Positions 1 to 6,776 of a DNA stretch of 19,039 nucleotides are shown one piece after another. Every line of letters begins with the position of its first letter. Position 1 is the first letter of the stretch. The stretch comes from an uncultured Blautia sp. (GTDB lineage Bacteria; Bacillota; Clostridia; Lachnospirales; Lachnospiraceae). The notes beneath the pieces were generated by a model. The model saw only the letters and a program-made list of their open reading frames with translations, had not been told where the DNA came from and searched no databases. The DNA lies in the NCBI GenBank assembly GCA_934424575.1, contig CAKRXU010000046.1, positions 1 to 19,039 on the forward strand. Reading direction: 5' to 3'. The position numbers and the translations under genes were made by a program.

Positions 1-135
1 AACTGCAAAACCTTATGCGAGGGGAGGGCACTCGAAGTTGCGAAGGCCGTTCTCCCCTCGCGCTCCCCACCGGGCCATGCCTGGTGCATTAGGACAGAAC
101 GGGCTGACGTTAAATAATAGTATGATAAAATAACA
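1..135 (+). repeat. Repeat element copy A (left arm only, partial)
   Basis: This is the left arm of the repeat family seen whole at 2181-2768, 9224-9830 and 18252-18960. It has a perfect 10-bp stem, GCGAGGGGAG at 17-26 with CTCCCCTCGC at 52-61. The loop carries the family-conserved AGTTGCGAAGGCCG. It is followed by CCTGGTGCATTAGGACAGAACGGGCTGACG, written here in pieces: CCTGGTGCATTAGG then ACAGAACGGGCTGACG. The rest of the left arm, the core and the right arm are missing. Sequence 116-135 (AATAGTATGATAAAATAACA) also occurs at 18665-18684 inside copy D, so this may be an internally deleted D-type copy. Any left terminal repeat would lie before the window. Confidence 0.8.
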
Positions 136-193
136 AATTTTATTTAAGTTTTCCTTATGTTTTATAAAAAAACATAATAATCGCGACAATTTA

Positions 194-220
194 TTGACAA
201 ATGACAATAAATATGATAAT
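194..220 (+). promoter_or_regulatory. Candidate promoter of the fhs riboswitch leader
   Basis: TTGACA at 194-199 is followed by GATAAT at 215-220 with a 15-nt spacer; TATGAT overlaps at 212-217. The spacing is short, but the site lies just upstream of the riboswitch in AT-rich DNA, where a promoter is expected. A start point near 227 is inferred. Confidence 0.5.
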
Positions 221-244
221 GTTTTCTCATCAAGTAAATAGAGT

Positions 245-316
245 CTCCGGTGACTGACGGAATTGTGGAGATACCACGAGGGAGCAGGAGATTTGTAACG
301 CCGACCGTCTGGGCAG
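245..316 (+). promoter_or_regulatory. ZTP (pfl-type) riboswitch aptamer upstream of fhs
   Basis: The leader has the conserved blocks of the pfl/ZTP riboswitch family in order: TGACTGACGG at 251-260, a GTGG...CCAC hairpin at about 263-277, GAGGGAGCA at about 278-285, and CCGACCGTCTGGGCA at 301-315. The family senses the folate-stress alarmone ZTP/ZMP and commonly precedes purine and one-carbon genes, including fhs. The 3' block runs straight into a terminator stem. Ligand binding should prevent termination and turn fhs on. The assignment rests on motif recall, not a covariance-model search. Confidence 0.8.
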
Positions 317-348
317 TATTTGAGGATATCTCAGATACTGCTTTTTTT
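313..348 (+). terminator. Riboswitch expression-platform terminator
   Basis: An intrinsic terminator: GCAGTAT-T-TGAG pairs with CTCA-G-ATACTGC around a GATAT loop, followed by seven T residues at 342-348. Its left arm overlaps the conserved GGGCA of the ZTP aptamer, so aptamer folding and terminator folding exclude each other, as expected for transcriptional control of fhs. Confidence 0.85.
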
Positions 349-376
349 AATAAGAAAAGAGGGCTTATTAAAAATC

Positions 377-419
377 AACGCCATGGTTGCCTGGTGACGG
401 GGCAATCACGACAGGCGTT
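377..419 (+). other. Second hairpin in the fhs leader
   Basis: AACGCC (377-382) pairs with GGCGTT (414-419). Nested inside, GGTTGCC (385-391) pairs with GGCAATC (401-407) with one G-U pair. It lies between the riboswitch terminator and the fhs ribosome site and has no T-tract. It may stabilise the read-through mRNA or be a separate control element; I do not recognise it. Confidence 0.55.
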
Positions 420-442
420 ATCGGCAGAGAAAGGAGAAAATT

Positions 443-2128
443 ATGGGATTCAAAAGTGACATCGAAATCGCACAGGAGTGCACAATGGAGCCGATCATCA
501 AGATCGCAGAAAAAGCAGGCATCGACGACAAATATCTGGAGCAGTATGGTAAGTACAAAGCAAAGATCGATTACAATCTCCTGAAAGAAAGCGACAAAAA
601 GGACGGCAAGCTGATCCTCGTAACCGCTATCAACCCGACACCGGCAGGTGAAGGAAAAACAACTACAACCGTAGGTCTTGCAGACGGTATGCAGAGACTT
701 GGCAAGAGTGTTATGGTAGCTCTCCGTGAGCCATCCCTCGGACCGGTATTCGGTGTTAAGGGCGGCGCAGCAGGCGGCGGCTATGCACAGGTAGTTCCGA
801 TGGAGGACATCAACCTTCACTTCACAGGTGACTTCCATGCGATCGGCGCAGCAAACAACCTGCTCGCAGCAATGATTGACAACCATATCTTCCAGGGCAA
901 CGCACTGAACATCGACCCTAGAAAGATCACATGGAGAAGATGCGTAGACATGAACGACCGTCAGCTCCGTAATGTAGTAGACGGTCTCGGTGGAAGAACA
1001 AACGGAATGCCGCGTGAGGACGGATATGATATTACTGTTGCATCTGAGATCATGGCAGTCCTTTGCCTCGCAAGCGACATCAAAGACCTGAAAGAAAGAC
1101 TTTCCAGAATTATTATCGGATATACATACGGTAAAGTATCCGAGCAGAAACCGGTAACAGCAGGTGACCTCCATGCAGAAGGTGCTATGACAGCCCTCCT
1201 GAAAGATGCCCTGAAACCGAACCTCGTTCAGACACTGGAGCACGTTCCGGCGATCGTACACGGCGGACCATTCGCAAATATCGCTCATGGATGTAACTCC
1301 GTAACAGCAACCAAGATGGCAATGAAACTTGCTGATTATGCGATCACAGAGGCAGGATTCGGTGCAGACCTCGGTGCTGAGAAATTCCTTGATATCAAAT
1401 GCCGTATGGCAGACCTGCATCCAAGTGCAGTTGTTATCGTAGCAACCGTACGTGCCCTGAAATACAACGGCGGCGTAGCCAAAGCTGACCTCAACAACGA
1501 AAACCTGGAAGCTCTTGAAAAAGGTATCCCGAACCTTCTGAAACATGTAAGCAACATCAAGAACGTATACAAACTTCCTTGCGTAGTTGCCATCAACGCA
1601 TTCCCGACCGACACCAAGGCAGAGCTTGACTTCGTAGAAGCTAAGTGCAAAGAACTCGGCGTAAACGTAGCTCTTTCTGAAGTATGGGCAAAAGGCGGCG
1701 AAGGCGGAATCAAACTTGCAGAAGAAGTTCTTCGCCTCGTAGAAGAACCAAACGACTTTACTTATGCATACGAACTGGAAGGCTCCATCGAGGACAAACT
1801 GAACCAGATCGTACAGAAAGTATATGGTGGCAAGAGAGTTGTTCTTACAGCAAACGCTCAGAAACAGGCGAAACAGCTGGAAGCACTCGGCTTCGGCAAC
1901 TGCCCGATCTGCGTAGCTAAGACACAGTACAGCCTGACTGATGACCAGACCAAGCTTGGTGCTCCGACAGACTTTGAAGTAACAGTACGTAACCTTAAGA
2001 TTTCTGCTGGTGCAGGATTCATCGTTGCACTGACCGGCGAGATCATGACAATGCCAGGTCTTCCGAAAGTACCTGCTGCAGAACGTATTGATGTGGATGA
2101 GACTGGAAAGATCACTGGACTTTTCTAA
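443..2128 (+). CDS. fhs: Formate-tetrahydrofolate ligase (10-formyl-THF synthetase)
   Basis: Cytosolic enzyme that joins formate to tetrahydrofolate using ATP, giving 10-formyl-THF for purine synthesis, formyl-Met-tRNA and, in acetogens, the methyl branch of the Wood-Ljungdahl pathway. The 561-residue product matches the family's usual length of about 555-560. The nucleotide-binding loop PTPAGEGKTTT is at residues 65-75. Other strongly conserved stretches are LREPSLGPVFGVKGGAAGGG, FTGDFHAI and the C-terminal GEIMTMPGLPK. The ATG at 443 has AGGAG at 432-436. The gene is monocistronic here and sits behind a ZTP riboswitch, which ties it to purine/folate status. No clear terminator of its own follows; repeat copy B begins about 50 bp after the stop. 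Whether the host is an acetogen cannot be told from this window. Confidence 0.97.
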   Translation: MGFKSDIEIAQECTMEPIIKIAEKAGIDDKYLEQYGKYKAKIDYNLLKESDKKDGKLILVTAINPTPAGEGKTTTTVGLADGMQRLGKSVMVALREPSLGPVFGVKGGAAGGGYAQVVPMEDINLHFTGDFHAIGAANNLLAAMIDNHIFQGNALNIDPRKITWRRCVDMNDRQLRNVVDGLGGRTNGMPREDGYDITVASEIMAVLCLASDIKDLKERLSRIIIGYTYGKVSEQKPVTAGDLHAEGAMTALLKDALKPNLVQTLEHVPAIVHGGPFANIAHGCNSVTATKMAMKLADYAITEAGFGADLGAEKFLDIKCRMADLHPSAVVIVATVRALKYNGGVAKADLNNENLEALEKGIPNLLKHVSNIKNVYKLPCVVAINAFPTDTKAELDFVEAKCKELGVNVALSEVWAKGGEGGIKLAEEVLRLVEEPNDFTYAYELEGSIEDKLNQIVQKVYGGKRVVLTANAQKQAKQLEALGFGNCPICVAKTQYSLTDDQTKLGAPTDFEVTVRNLKISAGAGFIVALTGEIMTMPGLPKVPAAERIDVDETGKITGLF

Positions 2129-2367
2129 GAATTAAGTCTCATATGTAAAAGATGTAATTTTTGCTTTGGAAAGCAAGGAAAAGGGTATTTTGTAAAATAT
2201 GAAAGCCCTGAGGGGGACTATCTCATAGTTGCGAAGGCCGAAAGTCCCCCTCAGACTCCCCCTTTTTGGCCACGCCTGGTGCATCAGGACGGAACGGGCT
2301 GACGCCAACTGTTAGGGCTGTTTCGCTGGCGCGAAAGGCGCAACACCTTGATTTCACAATAGTTAGA

Positions 2368-2558
2368 GTTCCCGCGAGCACGCCGAAGGCGTGGCGTCGA
2401 CGGGTCCGTAGTATGTGATACTGCGGAAGCACGTAGAACAATAAAATACGTAGGATTGGTTAGTTTCAGGTGCAAATCTGAACCATACAGAAAAACCAAC
2501 AACATAAATAAGCGCAGACTCATGGGGCAACCGTGCAAGTCTGCGCTTATATTTATAC
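2368..2558 (+). ncRNA. Structured 191-bp core of element B (candidate RNA)
   Basis: The core is 191 bp and differs from the copy C core by two substitutions and no indels. It folds on paper into consecutive hairpins: CACGCC/GGCGTG (2379-2393); a 10-bp stem TCCGTAGTAT/ATACTGCGGA with one G-U pair (2405-2427); ACGTA/TACGT (2431-2451); TTGGTT/AACCAA (2456-2499) enclosing GTTTCAG/CTGAAC; and a long hairpin with a 12-bp perfect stem TAAGCGCAGACT/AGTCTGCGCTTA (2509-2549) capped by CATGG/CCGTG. This density suggests a folded RNA or single-stranded DNA, but no promoter or expression is shown and no known RNA family is recognised. Confidence 0.4.
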
Positions 2559-2647
2559 AAAAATCTTTCGACCTGAAACACCAGGAGAATTTTTCAAAGG
2601 GCACTACATAAGACCAAATTTCCGTCAAACACCCAGCCCAGGGGTGG

Positions 2648-2678
2648 GCGAGGGGACGGGCGACGTCCCTTCGCGGTT
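2648..2678 (+). terminator. Terminator-like hairpin in right arm of copy B
   Basis: GCGAGGGGACG (2648-2658) pairs with CGTCCCTTCGC (2664-2674) with one G-U pair and a GGCGA loop, followed by GGTTTTC. The T-tract is short, so termination is only possible. Copies C and D have ACT/AGT at the stem tip where B has ACG/CGT. Confidence 0.4.
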
Positions 2679-2819
2679 TTCTTATATCCCCAAATATAAC
2701 AAAAGGTCTCAGGGAAACTTCCATGATAAAAATGTCAATATAAATTGACGGGTCCAAGGGCAGTCCCATTTGGGAATTATGCATAAAAAATCCTGAAAAA
2801 ATATATGGATTTTATCCAA

Positions 2820-2848
2820 TTGTTATTATACAATAAATGTGCTATTCT
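2820..2848 (+). promoter_or_regulatory. Candidate promoter of the IclR-family gene
   Basis: TTGTTA (2820-2825) and TATTCT (2843-2848) are separated by 17 nt, with a TG extension one base upstream of the -10. The start would fall near 2855, so the palindromic operator at 2875-2891 lies downstream of it in the transcribed leader, suited to repression by blocking. Confidence 0.45.
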
Positions 2849-2874
2849 TTAATTACAAAATAATTTATAACAAA

Positions 2875-2891
2875 GTTCTGAAATACAGAAC
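2875..2891 (+). promoter_or_regulatory. Palindromic operator 1 (probable IclR autoregulatory site)
   Basis: GTTCTG-AAATA-CAGAAC is an inverted repeat with perfect 6-bp arms. The same 17 bases occur at 3746-3762 in front of the downstream operon. Two identical copies flanking the regulator gene strongly suggest it is the binding site of that regulator; the binding itself is inferred. Confidence 0.75.
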
Positions 2892-2911
2892 AACATGTAA
2901 GGGGAACGTCA

Positions 2912-3670
2912 ATGGCTCAGGATGAGATAAAAGTTAAATCATTAAAAAAAGCACTGGATGTTCTGAATTGTTTTCTGGTGAAACCAACCTGGGGTGTTAC
3001 AGAGATCAGTGATCGCCTTGGCCTGTACAAGAGTAATGTATATGATATTCTGACGACATTAAAGGCAATGGATTATCTGGAAAAGGATGAAGAGACAGAG
3101 CGGTATAAACTGGGAATGCAGGTATTTGCATTGAGCAGAGCGATGGAAGAGACATTTTCCATTATCAAGATTGCAATGCCATATATGCAGGAGCTGGCAA
3201 ATATCACAAATGAGAGAGTATATCTTGCCATACCACATGAAGGTGAGGTTGTATATCTGGAGGCTACTTATCCAGCTGAGTCTGTGAATCTGATGCGTTC
3301 CATTCTGGGAGAGAGAGCAGAGATGCATTGTACCGGAATCGGCAAGGCTATGCTGGCAAATCTTTCGGAAGAAGAAATCAATACTTATCTACAGAAGAAA
3401 CTTACTGTTTATACAGATCACACGATTTCAGATTCTGTTTGTCTGAAAGCAGAACTGGAGGCTACAAGGCAGAGAGGTTATGCCATTGATGATATGGAAC
3501 ATGAATTTGGTGTAAAATGTGTTGCAATGCCAATTTTTGACAAAACACATAAATTGTATGCTGCGATCAGCGTCAGTGGTCTTGCTGTTCATTTTACAGA
3601 TCGTCAGATCCAGGAATGGGCTCTGCTGATCAAGAAATATGTAGCAAAAATCGAGAATCGTCTTTCATGA
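2912..3670 (+). CDS. IclR-family transcriptional regulator
   Basis: A 252-residue DNA-binding regulator of full IclR-family length. Residues about 8-65 form the N-terminal winged helix-turn-helix (VTEISDRLGLYKSNVYDIL includes the recognition region). Residues about 80-250 form the ligand-binding domain, with the typical HCTGIGKAMLA stretch and a C-terminal MPIFD...AAISVSG section. IclR proteins often sense small carboxylated metabolites such as sugar acids. ATG 2912 has AAGGGG at 2899-2904. It is the first gene of the locus and is followed by a 110-bp gap holding further palindromes. The identical palindromes before it and before the downstream operon suggest autoregulation and local control. 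The effector is unknown, but a breakdown product of the operon's sugar acid is a reasonable guess. Confidence 0.93.
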   Translation: MAQDEIKVKSLKKALDVLNCFLVKPTWGVTEISDRLGLYKSNVYDILTTLKAMDYLEKDEETERYKLGMQVFALSRAMEETFSIIKIAMPYMQELANITNERVYLAIPHEGEVVYLEATYPAESVNLMRSILGERAEMHCTGIGKAMLANLSEEEINTYLQKKLTVYTDHTISDSVCLKAELEATRQRGYAIDDMEHEFGVKCVAMPIFDKTHKLYAAISVSGLAVHFTDRQIQEWALLIKKYVAKIENRLS

Positions 3671-3697
3671 GAGGAAAAAATGCATTTAAAAATGTGG

Positions 3698-3714
3698 ACG
3701 TGATTTATTCACGT
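3698..3714 (+). promoter_or_regulatory. Palindrome of unknown role before the BNR operon
   Basis: ACGTGA-TTTAT-TCACGT has perfect 6-bp arms and a 5-bp centre, the same 6-5-6 layout as the IclR-type operator but another sequence. It may be a site for a second regulator, or a weak hairpin at the end of the IclR message; no T-tract follows. Confidence 0.45.
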
Positions 3715-3736
3715 TCACAAAAAAATGTCCATACAA

Positions 3737-3762
3737 CAGAACGTTGTTCTGAAATACAGAAC
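3737..3762 (+). promoter_or_regulatory. Operator 2: three half-sites before the catabolic operon
   Basis: CAGAAC-GTT-GTTCTG-AAATA-CAGAAC. The right two half-sites (3746-3762) match operator 1 base for base; the extra CAGAAC at 3737-3742 adds an overlapping inverted pair. It ends 18 bp before the BNR-protein start codon and would block transcription or early elongation when bound by the IclR protein. I see no convincing promoter hexamers beside it; TTCACG at 3708 with CATACA at 3730 is a weak possibility. Confidence 0.75.
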
Positions 3763-3780
3763 ATAAAAGAGGAGGAAGTA

Positions 3781-4779
3781 ATGAAACTGATAATGGAGAG
3801 ATGCCCGACGGATATGTGCCATGCATCTACCTTGTTGAAAACAGGCCCGGATAGATTTCTCGTAGCTTGGTTTGGTGGAACAAAGGAAGGCAATGGCGAT
3901 GTGGCAATCTGGATCACAAGAGGGAATGAAGAATATTTTGATGCTCCGCAGATTCTGGCACAGTCTGATGAAGCTCACTGGAATCCGGTTCTGTTTCGGA
4001 TCAATGAAAGCAAAATTATTCTTTTCTACAAAGTTGGTAATGAGATCAGCAAATGGCGGACCATGTATCGGATTTCAGAAGATAACGGAGAAACTTTTGG
4101 AGAAGAAAAAGAGCTGGTTCAGGGGGATCAGGGCGGCAGAGGTCCTGTAAGAAACAAGCCTGTCCGTCTGGAAAATGGAAGAATTCTTGCACCGGGATCA
4201 ACGGAACAGGGAATCTGGAAAGCTTTTGTGGATCGTTCAGATGATGATGGAGTGTCCTGGAATAAATCAGAAGAAGTTGAAATCCGGCAGCTGGAGTATA
4301 AAGCCGGGGAAAGAACTGTCGAAAAAGACGACAGTTCCATTCCGGTAAGTGAGCAGTCCTTTTACGGAAGAGGAGTAATCCAGCCTACATTGTGGGAAAG
4401 TGCTCCTGGTCAGGTACACATGCTTCTCAGAAGTACAGAAGGCAAAATTTACAGAAGCGATTCCAGTGATAATGGAGATACCTGGACGGATGCGTATGCT
4501 ACAGAACTTCCAAATAATAACAGTGGAATTGATATGGTTCCTTCTGAAGATGGAAAATTGTTTCTTGTATATAATCCTGTTGGAGTAAACTGGGGAGAAC
4601 GAACGCCGATTTCTCTGGCAGTTTCAGGAGATAATGGACAAACATGGAAAAAAATCAGAGATCTGAGTACTGGCGAAGGGGAGTTTGCTTACCCGGCTAT
4701 TATTCAGGATGAAGATTTTTTATATATCACTTATACATACAAAAGGAAGAACATAGCCTTTTGGAAAATAAAAAAATAA
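3781..4779 (+). CDS. BNR/sialidase-fold protein (BNR_2 type), cytosolic
   Basis: A 332-residue six-bladed beta-propeller protein of the BNR_2 / predicted neuraminidase type. Four Asp boxes are visible: SEDNGETF (99-106), SDDDGVSW (153-160), SSDNGDTW (228-235) and SGDNGQTW (282-289). Family-typical stretches include CHASTLL...WFGGTKEG (13-37), GRGPVRNKP (119-127), QPTLWE (201-206), LPNNNSGIDMV (243-253) and KRKNIAFW near the end. There is no signal peptide, so it should act in the cytosol on imported substrate. The FRIP motif of classical GH33 sialidases is not seen, so calling it a sialidase would overstate the case; a glycosidase acting on an acidic sugar is more cautious. The longer in-frame extension upstream is rejected: ATG 3781 has GGAGG at 3771-3775 and lies after the operator. 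Confidence 0.88.
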   Translation: MKLIMERCPTDMCHASTLLKTGPDRFLVAWFGGTKEGNGDVAIWITRGNEEYFDAPQILAQSDEAHWNPVLFRINESKIILFYKVGNEISKWRTMYRISEDNGETFGEEKELVQGDQGGRGPVRNKPVRLENGRILAPGSTEQGIWKAFVDRSDDDGVSWNKSEEVEIRQLEYKAGERTVEKDDSSIPVSEQSFYGRGVIQPTLWESAPGQVHMLLRSTEGKIYRSDSSDNGDTWTDAYATELPNNNSGIDMVPSEDGKLFLVYNPVGVNWGERTPISLAVSGDNGQTWKKIRDLSTGEGEFAYPAIIQDEDFLYITYTYKRKNIAFWKIKK

Positions 4780-4800
4780 AAGGAAAGAGAGGAAAGAAAA

Positions 4801-5721
4801 ATGGAGAATCGTTTTCCCGGAGGATCATGGCCGGTCATGCTTACTCCGTTTACAGAGAACAATGAAGTTGATTATGAGGGATTAAAGGAACTGGTGGACT
4901 GGTACATCAAAAATGGCGTATCTGGAATGTTTGCGGTATGCCAGTCCAGCGAGATGTTTTATCTGTCTCTTGAAGAGCGAATAAAATATGCAGCAAAAAC
5001 TGTGGAGTTTGCAGCAGGTCGTGTGCCGGTCATTGCATCAGGTCATGTATCAGATAAGATTGAAGACCAGATCACAGAGCTTAATGAAATTGCAAAAACA
5101 GGGGTGGATGCAGTAATTCTGATCACAAACCGTCTGGCAAAAGAAGACGAAGATGATTCTGTATGGATTGAGAATTGCAAAAAAATTCTGGACAATATGG
5201 ATCCGAATGTTCCGCTTGGATTTTATGAATGTCCGTATCCATATAAAAGATTACTTACACCGGAAACAATTTCCTGGTGTGCATCTACAGGAAGATTTTA
5301 TTTTCTGAAAGATACCTGTTGTGATATTGAACAGATCAGGGAGAAACTGAAAGTTATTGAAGGTTCTAATCTGAAACTGTATAACGCTAATACAACAACT
5401 TTACTTGAATCCATGAGAGAAGGTGCGGCAGGTTTCTGTGGAGTTATGGATAATTTCCACCCGCAGCTTTATACATGGCTCTGTGATCATTATAAAGAAG
5501 AAAAAGCAAAGGAAGTCTCTGATTTCCTGACAATTGCATCGCTGATAGAGCGCCAGTATTATCCGGTAAATGCAAAGTATCAGCTTTCTGAAATCGAAGG
5601 GCTTCATGTAACACTGAACAGCAGAACCAAGGATAAAGCAGGACTGACAGAGACCTTTAAAGAAGAAGTAAAAGATTTGAATGAACTTACAAAATATGTA
5701 GAACAAAAGATATTGGGATAA
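4801..5721 (+). CDS. Dihydrodipicolinate synthase/N-acetylneuraminate lyase family aldolase
   Basis: A 306-residue TIM-barrel class I aldolase of the DapA/NAL superfamily. The Schiff-base lysine is K170 in FLKDTCC and the catalytic tyrosine is Y142 in GFYECPYPY. The pyruvate-binding loop, usually GTTGE or GSTGE, is here CQSSE (47-51), which departs from both true lysine-pathway DapA and classical NAL. Members typically cleave 2-keto-3-deoxy acids or sialic acids to pyruvate plus an aldehyde. Position in a transporter/BNR/YhcH operon argues for a catabolic aldolase, not lysine synthesis. ATG 4801 has GAGAGG about 8 bp upstream, 21 bp after the BNR gene. The exact substrate cannot be read from sequence. 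Confidence 0.9.
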   Translation: MENRFPGGSWPVMLTPFTENNEVDYEGLKELVDWYIKNGVSGMFAVCQSSEMFYLSLEERIKYAAKTVEFAAGRVPVIASGHVSDKIEDQITELNEIAKTGVDAVILITNRLAKEDEDDSVWIENCKKILDNMDPNVPLGFYECPYPYKRLLTPETISWCASTGRFYFLKDTCCDIEQIREKLKVIEGSNLKLYNANTTTLLESMREGAAGFCGVMDNFHPQLYTWLCDHYKEEKAKEVSDFLTIASLIERQYYPVNAKYQLSEIEGLHVTLNSRTKDKAGLTETFKEEVKDLNELTKYVEQKILG

Positions 5722-5739
5722 TCAAGGGAGGAAAAAATT

Positions 5740-6717
5740 ATGGAGTGTAAAAAAGTAGCAGCACTGGTACTTGCAGGTGCAATGGCAGTAACTACAATGA
5801 CAGGGTGTGGAAGTTCTGGAGGATCCGATAAATATCCAAGCAAAGATATTTCCGTTATCATTCCAAAAGCAGCTGGCGGTGGAACAGATACCGCAGCCAG
5901 AGGGCTTATCCAGTATATGAAAGAAAACCTGGAGGGAGCTAATTTTGTGGCAACCAACAAACCGGACGGCGGTGGAGTAACAGGTATGGTGGAAACTTCC
6001 GCAGCAAAGGCAGATGGATATACACTTGGAATGGTAACTGTTGAGCTTGCTATGTTCCCATGGCAGGATAAATGCCAGGTAACACCGGAAGATTACGCAG
6101 CAATCTGTGCACCGATCGCAGCACCGGCAGCACTGATCGTACCTGCTGATGCACCATATGATTCAGTTGATGATTTTGTAGCATACTGCAAAGAAAATCC
6201 TGGTAAAGTTCAGGTTGGAAACTCTGGTATGGGTGCGATCTGGCATGTAGCAGCGGTAAGCTTCGAAAAAGAATTCGATGTAGAGCTGAAACATATTCCG
6301 TATCCGAATGGTTCTGCAGATATTGCAGCTGCATTGACTGGTGGACATATCGATGCAACGATCGCAGATCCTTCCAGCTACAAATCACAGGTAGATGCAG
6401 GCGAAATGAAGATTCTTGGTATTATGTCTGAAGAACGTTCCAGTATTTATCCGGATGTTCCGACATTTAAAGAAATGGGACATGATATGGTAATTCGTGC
6501 ATGGGCAAGCCTTGTAGCACCAAAAGATACACCAGAAGAGATCCTTACACAGCTGAGAGATGCAGCAAAGACAACCTGTGAAAGCGATGAGTTCAAAGAA
6601 TACTTCGAAAAACAGGGTATCGATCCACAGTGCATCATTGGTGATGACTGCCAGAAGATGATGGAAGATGACTATGCAATGTATGAAGATCTGTTGAAGG
6701 ACATTGAGACTGAGTAA
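5740..6717 (+). CDS. tctC: TctC-family (Bug) substrate-binding lipoprotein
   Basis: A 325-residue extracytoplasmic binding protein of the tripartite tricarboxylate transporter (TTT) system. The signal peptide ends in a lipobox TMTGC with the lipidated cysteine at residue 23, followed by a GSSGGS linker, so the protein is anchored on the outer face of the membrane. The mature part starts with the Bug-type YPSKDISVIIP and the ligand loop AAGGGTDTAARG. Bug proteins generally bind carboxylated compounds through an ordered-water network. GGGAGG at 5726-5731 precedes ATG 5740, 18 bp after the aldolase gene. A stem-loop follows the stop codon. Context suggests a carboxylated sugar; a di- or tricarboxylate remains possible. 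Confidence 0.93.
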   Translation: MECKKVAALVLAGAMAVTTMTGCGSSGGSDKYPSKDISVIIPKAAGGGTDTAARGLIQYMKENLEGANFVATNKPDGGGVTGMVETSAAKADGYTLGMVTVELAMFPWQDKCQVTPEDYAAICAPIAAPAALIVPADAPYDSVDDFVAYCKENPGKVQVGNSGMGAIWHVAAVSFEKEFDVELKHIPYPNGSADIAAALTGGHIDATIADPSSYKSQVDAGEMKILGIMSEERSSIYPDVPTFKEMGHDMVIRAWASLVAPKDTPEEILTQLRDAAKTTCESDEFKEYFEKQGIDPQCIIGDDCQKMMEDDYAMYEDLLKDIETE

Positions 6718-6732
6718 ACAGACAGGTATGCA

Positions 6733-6756
6733 GACAGGGGGAATGCACCCTCTGTC
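6733..6756 (+). other. Stem-loop between tctC and tctB
   Basis: GACAGGGGG (6733-6741) pairs with CCCTCTGTC (6748-6756), one G-U pair, loop AATGCA, no T-tract. Such hairpins after binding-protein genes often protect the upstream mRNA so that the binding protein outnumbers the membrane subunits; that role is inferred here. Confidence 0.65.
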
Positions 6757-6776
6757 CGCATCATAGGAGGCAAAAA

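Larger units (their letters stand above)
2181..2768 (+). repeat. Modular palindromic repeat element, copy B
   Basis: A noncoding element of about 588 bp. The left arm has a perfect 12-bp stem, CTGAGGGGGACT (2208-2219) with AGTCCCCCTCAG (2243-2254), whose loop holds AGTTGCGAAGGCCG; then CCTGGTGCATCAGG and a TTTCGC/GCGAAA hairpin. The core at 2368-2558 is shared with copy C. The right arm carries a degraded CCTGAAACACCAGG (inverse of the left-arm motif), a terminator-like hairpin at 2648-2674, and the terminal repeat ATTGACGGGTCC-AAGGGCAGTCCC at 2744-2767. The left terminal repeat is degenerate; only AAGGGTA at 2181 remains, so the left boundary is approximate. It separates fhs from the IclR gene. 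No transposase or convincing ORF is present. Confidence 0.85.

Noticed and set aside
368..1546. A 392-residue minus-strand frame opposite fhs.
   Set aside because: A cysteine-rich shadow of a highly conserved gene; codon bias of fhs keeps the antisense frame open.
2157..2176. TTGCTTTGGAAAGCAA hairpin after fhs as its terminator.
   Set aside because: The loop is very small and no T-tract follows; it remains a weak hairpin only.
2363..2581. Minus-strand 72-residue reading frame conserved in copies B and C (ends SACSREL).
   Set aside because: The two cores are almost identical in DNA, so conservation is uninformative. The few differences change amino acids, no ribosome site precedes it and copy D lacks it.
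2533..2748. Plus-strand frame in the right arms encoding FRPDAPGEFFKGH-like peptides in B, C and D.
   Set aside because: Differences among copies are mostly non-synonymous, the region forms hairpins, and the similar FRPDAPG in left arms simply reflects the inverted repeat CCTGRTGCAYCAGG.
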